Assembly: GCF_014199625.1 (NCBI RefSeq)
Contig: NZ_JACHNY010000007.1
Location: 62,001-126,000, forward strand
Direction of reading: 5' to 3'
DNA length: 64,000 nt
Origin: Sphingomonas abaci
Lineage (GTDB): Bacteria > Pseudomonadota > Alphaproteobacteria > Sphingomonadales > Sphingomonadaceae
Shown here: in pieces, positions 58,218 to 64,000 of the stretch
Position numbering within the stretch: the stretch's first letter is position 1
Layout of the letters: each line of letters begins with the position of its first letter
The notes under the pieces: generated by a model
What the model was told of the DNA's origin: nothing
Seen by the model: only the letters and a program-made list of their open reading frames with translations
Databases searched by the model: none
Program-made: the position numbers and the translations under genes

Positions 58218-59060
58218 ATGATGTCGATGAAGCGTCGGTTCCGCTCCGCCCTGTTTTTGCCCGCCTCGAACGCGCGGGCGCTGGAAAAGGTCCGCGATCT
58301 GCCCTGTGACGTGGTGATTCTCGACCTGGAGGATGCGGTCGCGCCGGAGCACAAGGCGACCGCCCGCGACGCGGCGGTCGCGGCGGCGCGGCGAGGCTTC
58401 GGGGCGCGGACGCTGGTGGTGCGCGCCAATGGCGCCGGCACGCCCTGGCATGACGACGATCTCGCCGCGCTGGCCGCCACGCCGGTCGATGCGGTGCTGC
58501 TCCCCAAGCTGGACGATGCCGGACAGTGCGGCGCGGCGCGTGCGGTGCTGGGGATGGACGGGCCGGCGCTCTGGGCGATGATCGAGACGGCGCGCGGTCT
58601 GCTGGCGCTGCCGTCGCTGGCGACGGGCGCGGCCACATGGCGGCTGGAGGCGCTGGTCGCCGGCACCAACGACCTGGCGCTCGACCTGCGCTGCCGCCCC
58701 GACGCGGCGCGCACCCCGCTGATCCCGCACCTGGCGGCGATCGTCGCGGCCGCGCGCGCGGGCGGCCTGGTCGCGCTCGACGGCGTGCTGAACGCGATCC
58801 GCGACGAGGCGCGGCTGACGACGGAATGCGCGCAAGGGGCGATGCTGGGGTTCGACGGCAAGACGCTGATCCACCCCAGCCAGATCGCCGCCGCCAATGC
58901 TGCCTTCGGCCCGACCGAGGCGGAACGGGCCTGGGCCGCGCGCGTGGTCGCCGCCTTCGCCGATCCCGCCGCGGACGGCCGCGGCGCGATCGCGCTCGAC
59001 GGCGCGATGGTCGAGCGGCTCCACCTCGCGGAGGCCGAACGGCTGCTGGCCGACCGGTAG
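58218..59060 (+). CDS. HpcH/HpaI-CitE-like CoA ester lyase
   Basis: A 280-residue lyase of the CitE/malyl-CoA lyase family. Motifs: LFLPASNARALEKV at the start, DVVILDLEDAVAPEHK (metal-binding Glu/Asp), LWAMIETARGLL, AGTNDLALDLR and GFDGKTLIHPSQIAAAN. It probably cleaves a beta-hydroxyacyl-CoA (malyl-CoA, citramalyl-CoA or citryl-CoA type), but the exact substrate cannot be read. The start has no strong ribosome site: ATG 58218, 58221 and 58227 are all possible. It is not part of a citrate lyase operon. Confidence 0.85.
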   Translation: MMSMKRRFRSALFLPASNARALEKVRDLPCDVVILDLEDAVAPEHKATARDAAVAAARRGFGARTLVVRANGAGTPWHDDDLAALAATPVDAVLLPKLDDAGQCGAARAVLGMDGPALWAMIETARGLLALPSLATGAATWRLEALVAGTNDLALDLRCRPDAARTPLIPHLAAIVAAARAGGLVALDGVLNAIRDEARLTTECAQGAMLGFDGKTLIHPSQIAAANAAFGPTEAERAWAARVVAAFADPAADGRGAIALDGAMVERLHLAEAERLLADR

Positions 59061-59158
59061 GTCCTTCCCCGGCGGGGGGAGCGGTGAAGAAAGCCTCCGC
59101 CCCGGATCGAAACCCATTGCCGCCGGGTTCAGGCGATACGACATTCGGAGGATGGGCG

Positions 59159-59350
59159 ATGGGACAGGTGGAGAGCAACTGGCTGACGGGCAGCCTGTGG
59201 GTGATCGTGGTGTTCGTCGGCGCGTTCGTGCTCTTCGGCGTGATCCTGTGGGCGCGCGCCAAGAACAAGGCGATCCCGCCCGAGCAGGAGCGGCGCAGCG
59301 AACAGGCGACGCGCGATCTGTACCACAAGGACGAGACACCCCGCCGCTGA
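59159..59350 (+). CDS. Small single-pass membrane protein
   Basis: A 63-residue protein that ordinary gene finding may miss. One membrane helix (TGSLWVIVVFVGAFVLFGVI) is followed by a basic segment (LWARAKNKAIPPEQE) and a charged tail (EQATRDLYHKDETPRR). GGAGG lies 7 bases before the ATG, excellent spacing. It is the only frame of this stretch with a good start. I do not recognise a family. Its stop codon overlaps the presumed CTG start of the helicase gene. Confidence 0.8.
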   Translation: MGQVESNWLTGSLWVIVVFVGAFVLFGVILWARAKNKAIPPEQERRSEQATRDLYHKDETPRR

Positions 59351-61755
59351 CTGATCTGCCCGACGCCCTGACCGGCTGGTTCTCGGCCCGCGGCTGGCAA
59401 CCCCGGCGCCACCAGCGCGACATGCTGGCCGAGGCGCGGGCCGGCCGACACGCGCTGCTGGTCGCGACCACCGGCGCGGGCAAGACGCTCGCCGGCTTTC
59501 TGCCGACGCTCGCCGAGCTGATCGAGGCCCCGCGCGACGGCCTGCACACGCTCTACGTCTCGCCGCTCAAGGCGCTGGCGGTCGATATCCAGCGCAACCT
59601 GGTCAACCCGATCGACGAGATGGGCCTCGATATCCGGGTCGAGACGCGCACCGGTGACACCCCCTCCGACCGCAAGGCGCGACAGCGGGTCAAGCCGCCG
59701 CACATCCTGCTGACCACGCCCGAGAGCCTGTCGCTGCTGCTCAGCTATCCCGACAGCGCGACGATGTTCGCGGGCCTGCGCACGATCGTGATCGACGAGG
59801 TCCATGCCTTCGCCACCGGCAAGCGCGGCGACCTGCTGGCGCTGGCGATGGCGCGGTTGCAGCGGATCGCGCCCGGCCTGCGCCGCGTCGCGCTGTCGGC
59901 GACGGTGGCGGACCCCGACGGCTATCGCGCCTGGCTGGCGCCGGACGGCGACATCGACGCGGTGTCGCTGGTCCGCGGCGAGCCGGGCGCCGCCCCGCGC
60001 ATCGACATCCTGCTGCCGCAGGACCGGGTGCCCTGGGCCGGCCATTCGGGCCGCTATGCCGCCGAGCAGGTGATGGGCGAGATCGCGGCGCACCGGACCT
60101 CGATCGTCTTCTGCAACACGCGCAGTCTCGCGGAGCTGATCTTCCAGGACCTGTGGAAGGCCAACGAGCACGGCCTGCCGATCGGCGTCCATCACGGCAG
60201 CCTGGCGCTGGAGGCGCGGCGCAAGGTGGAGGCGGCGATGGCCTCCGGGCGGCTGCGCGCGCTGGTCGCCACCGCCAGCCTCGACCTCGGCGTCGACTGG
60301 GGCGATGTCGACTGCGTGATCCAGATGGGCGCGCCCAAGGGATCGTCGCGGCTGCTGCAACGCATCGGCCGCGCCAACCACCGGCTGGACGAGGCGAGCG
60401 AGGCGATCCTGGTCCCCGGCAACCGCTTCGAATATCTGGAGGCGCGCGCCGCGCTCGACGCGGTCGAGGCGGGCGAGCTGGACCCCGACCTGTTCCGCCC
60501 CGGCGCGCTCGACGTACTGGCGCAGCATGTCATGGCCTGCGCCTGCGCCGGACCGTTCCGGCAGGACGAGATGCTGGACGAGGTCCGCTCCGCCCTTCCC
60601 TATTCGGCACTGACCGACGAGACATTCGACCGCGTGCTGGGCTTCATCCGCGACGGCGGCTATTCGCTGCGCGCCTATGACCGGTTCAAGCGGCTGGTGC
60701 AGGAGCCGGACGGGACGTGGCGCGTCGCTCATCCGAAGTTCGTCGCGCAACACCGGCTCAATGCGGGCATCATCGTCGAGGCGACGATGCTGACCGTCCG
60801 CTTCCGCAACGGCCGCCAGCTCGGCAAGGTCGAGGAGGGTTTCGCCGCGACGCTCAGCCATGGCGACACCTTCTTCTTCGCCGGGCTCAGCCTGGAGGTG
60901 GAGACGATCGACACCGAGGATGTGATCGTCCGCGCCACCAGCCGCCCGGCGCGCATCCCCAGCTATGGCGGCAGCCGGATGCCGCTGTCGACCAATCTCG
61001 CCGACCGGGTGCGCCGCTTCCTGGCCGATCCCGGCGAATGGCACCGCTTCCCCGACGACGTGCGCGACTGGCTGGCGATGCAGGCGCGCCGCTCGACCCT
61101 GCCCGCGCCGGGTCAGCTGCTGGTCGAGACCTTCCCGCGCGAGGGCCGGCACTACATGGTCGCCTACAGCTTCGAGGGCTGGAACGCGCACCAGTCGCTG
61201 GGGATGCTCGTCACCAAGCGGATGGAGGCGCGCGGGCTGAAGCCCCTGGGCTTCGTCGCCAACGACTATGCGCTGGCCTGTTACGGGCTGGAGAAGATCG
61301 AGGATCCCGCCGCCCTGTTCTCCGCCGACATCCTGGAGGACGAGTTCGTCGACTGGGTGCAGCAGTCGCACCTGCTCAAGCGCGCGTTCCGCGAGGTGGC
61401 GGTGATCGGCGGCCTCGTCGACCGCCAGCATCCCGGCAAGCGCAAGACCGGCCGCCAGGTGACCTTCTCGACCGACCTGATCTACGACGTCTTGCGCAAG
61501 TACGAGCCGACCCACCTGCTGCTCCAGGCCGCCTGGGACGATGCGCGCGCGCGGATGACCGATGTCGGCCGGCTCGCCCATCTGCTCGACCGGGCGGCGG
61601 AGACGATGGTGCATGTCGACCTGGAGCGGGTATCGCCGCTGGCGGTGCCGGTGCTGGTGCTGATCGGGCGCGAGCGGGTGTCGACCAATGCCGGCGACGA
61701 CGCGCTGCTGATCGAGGCGGAGGCGCTGGCCGCCGAGGCGATGGCGGCGGCGTGA
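59347..61755 (+). CDS. Lhr-type DNA repair helicase (ligase-associated DEXH box)
   Basis: A 3'-5' helicase of about 802 residues in the Lhr / ligase-associated damage-response branch. Walker A is ATTGAGKTLAGF, Walker B is VIDEVHAF (DEVH), with SATVADPDGYRAW, NTRSLAELIFQDL, HHGSLALEARRKVE and QRIGRANHR motifs, then the Lhr winged-helix and C-terminal domains. No ATG, GTG or TTG lies between the membrane-protein frame and the Q-motif region (RGWQPRRHQRDML), so translation probably starts at CTG 59347, overlapping the upstream stop as CTGA. ATG 59422 would cut the Q-motif. Partner genes (ATP ligase, exonuclease, phosphoesterase) are not seen. Confidence 0.9.
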   Translation: MTDLPDALTGWFSARGWQPRRHQRDMLAEARAGRHALLVATTGAGKTLAGFLPTLAELIEAPRDGLHTLYVSPLKALAVDIQRNLVNPIDEMGLDIRVETRTGDTPSDRKARQRVKPPHILLTTPESLSLLLSYPDSATMFAGLRTIVIDEVHAFATGKRGDLLALAMARLQRIAPGLRRVALSATVADPDGYRAWLAPDGDIDAVSLVRGEPGAAPRIDILLPQDRVPWAGHSGRYAAEQVMGEIAAHRTSIVFCNTRSLAELIFQDLWKANEHGLPIGVHHGSLALEARRKVEAAMASGRLRALVATASLDLGVDWGDVDCVIQMGAPKGSSRLLQRIGRANHRLDEASEAILVPGNRFEYLEARAALDAVEAGELDPDLFRPGALDVLAQHVMACACAGPFRQDEMLDEVRSALPYSALTDETFDRVLGFIRDGGYSLRAYDRFKRLVQEPDGTWRVAHPKFVAQHRLNAGIIVEATMLTVRFRNGRQLGKVEEGFAATLSHGDTFFFAGLSLEVETIDTEDVIVRATSRPARIPSYGGSRMPLSTNLADRVRRFLADPGEWHRFPDDVRDWLAMQARRSTLPAPGQLLVETFPREGRHYMVAYSFEGWNAHQSLGMLVTKRMEARGLKPLGFVANDYALACYGLEKIEDPAALFSADILEDEFVDWVQQSHLLKRAFREVAVIGGLVDRQHPGKRKTGRQVTFSTDLIYDVLRKYEPTHLLLQAAWDDARARMTDVGRLAHLLDRAAETMVHVDLERVSPLAVPVLVLIGRERVSTNAGDDALLIEAEALAAEAMAAA

Positions 61756-61796
61756 GAGGGCTTGACCGGTCGCGTAGGGGGAGGCACCTCCCGGCC

Positions 61797-62282
61797 ATGA
61801 CCGACCATATCGCACGCACGCTCGAAGAGCTCGGCCTCGCCCTGCCCGAGGCCGCCGCACCCGTCGCCGCCTATGTCCCCGTCGTCGAGGCGGGCGGGTT
61901 GCTCCATGTCTCCGGCCAGCTGCCGTTCCGCGACGGCCAGCTCGTCACCGGCCGGCTGGGCGACACCGTCTCGCTGGAGGATGGCCAGGCGGCGGCGCAG
62001 GCGTGCGGCCTGATGATCGTCGCCCAGCTCCGGAAATATCTGAACGGTGACCTGTCGCGCGTCGCGCGCATCGTCAAGCTCGGCGTGTTCGTCAATTCGA
62101 CCGGCGACTTCACCGACCAGCCCAAGGTCGCCAATGGCGCGTCGGAGCTGATGGTCGCGCTGTTCGGCGACGATGGCCGCCACGCCCGCTCGGCGGTCGG
62201 CGTGCCGGTGCTGCCGCTGGGCGCGGCGGTCGAGGTCGACGCGATCGTCCAGATCGGCGAGGCGCTGCCCCTTCCGGCCTGA
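61797..62282 (+). CDS. RidA/YjgF-family protein
   Basis: A 161-residue RidA-superfamily member, longer than the 130-residue classical RidA and of the type with an N-terminal extension. Visible: YVPVVEAGGLLHVSGQLPFRDG, then GDLSRVARIVKLGVFVNST and a C-terminal strand AVGVPVLPLGAAVEVDAIV. RidA removes reactive enamine/imine intermediates. The usual catalytic Arg-containing strand (TRSAVxV) reads ARSAVGVPVLPLG and keeps an Arg. A GGGAG/CTCCC hairpin covers the ribosome site region before the ATG. Confidence 0.9.
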   Translation: MTDHIARTLEELGLALPEAAAPVAAYVPVVEAGGLLHVSGQLPFRDGQLVTGRLGDTVSLEDGQAAAQACGLMIVAQLRKYLNGDLSRVARIVKLGVFVNSTGDFTDQPKVANGASELMVALFGDDGRHARSAVGVPVLPLGAAVEVDAIVQIGEALPLPA

Positions 62283-62308
62283 GCCTGCGCACCCTAAATC
62301 AGGCGGCG

Positions 62309-63439
62309 ATGACCAGCATCACCGCCCGCCTGGCCGACGGCGTCCGCCAGATCGCCGCCGCCGATTGGGACGCCTGCGCCGGCAGCGGCAATCCGTTCGT
62401 CGGCCATGGATTCCTCGCCGCGCTGGAGGAGTCCGGCGCGGTCGGCGGGCGCAGCGGCTGGCAACCCCTGCCGATCGTCGTCGATGGCGATGACGGCCGC
62501 CCCGCCGCCATCGCGCCGGCCTATATCAAGGCGCACAGCCAGGGCGAATATGTGTTCGACCATGGCTGGGCCGATGCCTGGGAACGGGCCGGCGGCGATT
62601 ACTACCCCAAGCTCCAGATCGCCTCGCCGTTCAGCCCGGTGCCCGGCCCCCGGCTGCTGCTGCGCGATCCGGCCCTCGCGCCGGCCCTGATCGGCGCGGT
62701 GCAGGCGGTGGTCGACCAGAACGACCTGTCGTCCGCCCACGCCACCTTCATCGAGGCCGGGGAGGTGCCGGTGTTCGAGGCCGCCGGCTGGCTGATCCGG
62801 CAGGGCGTGCAGTTCCACTGGACCAACCGCGGCTATGCCGATTTCGACGGCTTCCTGGACGACCTCGCCAGCCGCAAGCGCAAGGCGATCCGCAAGGAGC
62901 GCGCGGCGGCGGTGGAGGGACTGGCGATCCGCCATCTTTCGGGCGACGCGATCCGGCCCGAACATTGGGACGCCTTCTGGACCTTCTACCAGGATACCGG
63001 CAGCCGCAAATGGGGAACGCCCTATCTGACCCGCGCGACCTTCCCGCTCCTCGGCGAGACGTTGGGCGACCGGGTGCTGCTGATCCTGGCGGAACGCGAC
63101 GGGGTGCCGATCGCGGGGGCGCTCAACCTGGTCGGCGACGATGCGCTGTATGGCCGCTATTGGGGCTGCACCGAGGAGGTACCGTTCCTCCATTTCGAAC
63201 TCTGCTACTATCAGGCGATCGAAGCGGCGATCGCGCGCGGCCTCCAGCGGGTCGAGGCGGGCGCGCAGGGCGAGCACAAGCTGGCGCGCGGCTATGCGCC
63301 GGTGCCGACCTGGTCGGCGCATTACATCCCCCACCCCGACTTCCGCCGCGCGGTCGCCGCGTTCCTGGCGCGCGAGCGCGAGGGCGTTGCGGCTGATGCC
63401 GACTATCTGGAGACGCTGACCCCGTTCAAGCGGGGTTAG
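62309..63439 (+). CDS. FemAB-like GNAT-fold peptidoglycan-bridge transferase
   Basis: A 376-residue protein of the DUF482/FemAB-like family (two acyltransferase folds). It opens with AADWDACAGSGNPFVGHGFL (motif for this family), contains DHGWADAWERAGGDYYPKLQ, IRQGVQFHWTNRGYADFDGF, a basic KRKAIRKERAAA coiled region and the C-terminal ALYGRYWGC and FLHFELCYYQAI blocks. Relatives transfer amino acids or acyl groups onto cell-wall or lipid acceptors; the substrate is unknown. It lies 26 bp after the RidA gene on the same strand. Confidence 0.87.
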   Translation: MTSITARLADGVRQIAAADWDACAGSGNPFVGHGFLAALEESGAVGGRSGWQPLPIVVDGDDGRPAAIAPAYIKAHSQGEYVFDHGWADAWERAGGDYYPKLQIASPFSPVPGPRLLLRDPALAPALIGAVQAVVDQNDLSSAHATFIEAGEVPVFEAAGWLIRQGVQFHWTNRGYADFDGFLDDLASRKRKAIRKERAAAVEGLAIRHLSGDAIRPEHWDAFWTFYQDTGSRKWGTPYLTRATFPLLGETLGDRVLLILAERDGVPIAGALNLVGDDALYGRYWGCTEEVPFLHFELCYYQAIEAAIARGLQRVEAGAQGEHKLARGYAPVPTWSAHYIPHPDFRRAVAAFLAREREGVAADADYLETLTPFKRG

Positions 63440-63451
63440 GGCCATCCGTCG

Positions 63452-64000
63452 CTATTTGGCGGCGGGCTGGGATTGGGGCTTCGGCCGACGCTTGATCAGC
63501 GGCGGCGGGGGTGGCGGCTGGGTGCGGTCGTCGACCCGGTAGAGATAGTTGGTGCCGTTCTGCCAGATCAGCGTCAGGCCCTTGAGCTGCTTGTGGTCGA
63601 AGGCCGGCGGGCTGATCAGATAGACATAGTCGAACGCGTCGCGGGGGAAGAGCTGAAGCGCATAGCCCAGCGGCCGCCACCATTCGCCCCGGCAATAGCG
63701 ATCGGTGACGATCTGCGACGGATCATGCGCGAAGCCGCGCGCGGCGGCATAGCGGGTGGTGAGCTGCTGCGCCCCCGCCATCGACCATTGGTCGTTGGCA
63801 TAGGCCAGGCGGCGCTCCAGGAGCAGGCCGGGGACATGCTCCAGCCGGGTATAGGCCCAGTCGTCGTAGCAATGCCGCCCGATGAAGCTGACCACGCGCG
63901 CGCGCGGCGGCAGCACGTCCACCACCGCCAGCGTGCGGTCATAGGCCTGGGCGTAGAGCGCGAAGCTCCACGTCGTGCCGACCAGCCGCGCTGCGTAGAA
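63452..64000 (-). CDS. C-terminal part of an unrecognised protein, truncated at the window edge
   Basis: A minus-strand frame runs from the right edge to a stop at 63452 (183 codons visible) without interruption; no start is needed inside because the frame continues past 64000. The sequence has SFALYAQAYDRTLAVVDVL, a CYDDWAYTRLEHVPG block and a Pro-rich basic end (PPPPPPLIKRRPKPQSQPAA). No family is recognised. The Trp/Tyr-rich pattern and Pro-rich tail would fit the soluble end of a membrane or secreted protein, possibly a glycan-related transferase (inference). Confidence 0.7.
   Translation of the reverse strand, partial: FYAARLVGTTWSFALYAQAYDRTLAVVDVLPPRARVVSFIGRHCYDDWAYTRLEHVPGLLLERRLAYANDQWSMAGAQQLTTRYAAARGFAHDPSQIVTDRYCRGEWWRPLGYALQLFPRDAFDYVYLISPPAFDHKQLKGLTLIWQNGTNYLYRVDDRTQPPPPPPLIKRRPKPQSQPAAK

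Noticed and set aside
58216..61860. 1214-residue open frame on the minus strand across the CitE-like and helicase genes
   Set aside because: It is a shadow of GC-rich codon usage: composition is dominated by Arg, Ala, Gly, Asp and His with no domain, while the plus-strand frames show full enzyme motifs.

Overview
The window looks like chromosomal core sequence from a Sphingomonas-type alphaproteobacterium. Support for this: uniformly high GC; a GapR-family (DUF2312) protein; an alphaproteobacterial-type SerC; a Sphingomonas-style PEPxxW C-terminal sorting signal; three TonB-dependent receptors in 64 kb; many tightly overlapping genes; and a family of 'CCCCGGC-GAAGG-CCGGGG' intergenic palindromes. 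I see no insertion sequences, phage genes, CRISPR arrays or rRNA. One tRNA, tRNA-Ser(GGA), is present.

Layout. 1-6.9 kb: end of a truncated gene, gapR, a DUF1244 gene, pyruvate kinase, purD and xseA (their start codons overlap head to head), a DUF2093 gene and an M23 peptidase. 6.9-11.5 kb: a TonB receptor, a Crp/Fnr regulator and an MFS exporter. 11.7-14.9 kb: a dihydroorotase-family enzyme, YgfZ, a secreted peptidyl-prolyl isomerase and tRNA-Ser. 15.1-20.9 kb: a probable surface module of a Tat lipoprotein phosphoesterase, a PEP-CTERM protein and a TonB receptor. 21-23 kb: ccmAB, a small zincin and pterin dehydratase. 23.2-26 kb: serA and serC, with a stem-loop-rich serC leader. 26.4-32.8 kb: an extensin-like lipoprotein, a LOG-family hydrolase, a small secreted protein plus TorF-like porin, a membrane-anchored cytochrome c, prephenate dehydratase and a carbohydrate porin. 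33.3-34.6 kb: an Nramp metal transporter behind a 520-bp gene-free leader.

34.7-47.5 kb holds a complete glycogen locus (glgP-glgB, glgC, glgA-pgm-glgX) ending in a secreted trehalase. Most of its genes are joined by 4-base start/stop overlaps. Glucose-1-phosphate made by Pgm is activated by GlgC, polymerised by GlgA, branched by GlgB, and recovered by GlgP and GlgX.

48.2-54.1 kb is the most intriguing stretch: a TonB receptor, a TPR protein fused to an aspartyl/asparaginyl beta-hydroxylase domain, and a TPR-sulfotransferase. It looks like an uptake or surface module with two protein- or peptide-modifying enzymes. 54.1-58.2 kb is the cyoABCD quinol oxidase operon. 58.2-64 kb holds a CitE-like lyase, a 63-residue membrane protein, an Lhr-type repair helicase that seems to start at CTG, a RidA protein, a FemAB-like transferase and a truncated gene running off the edge.

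All functions are read from motifs by eye. No database search was run.
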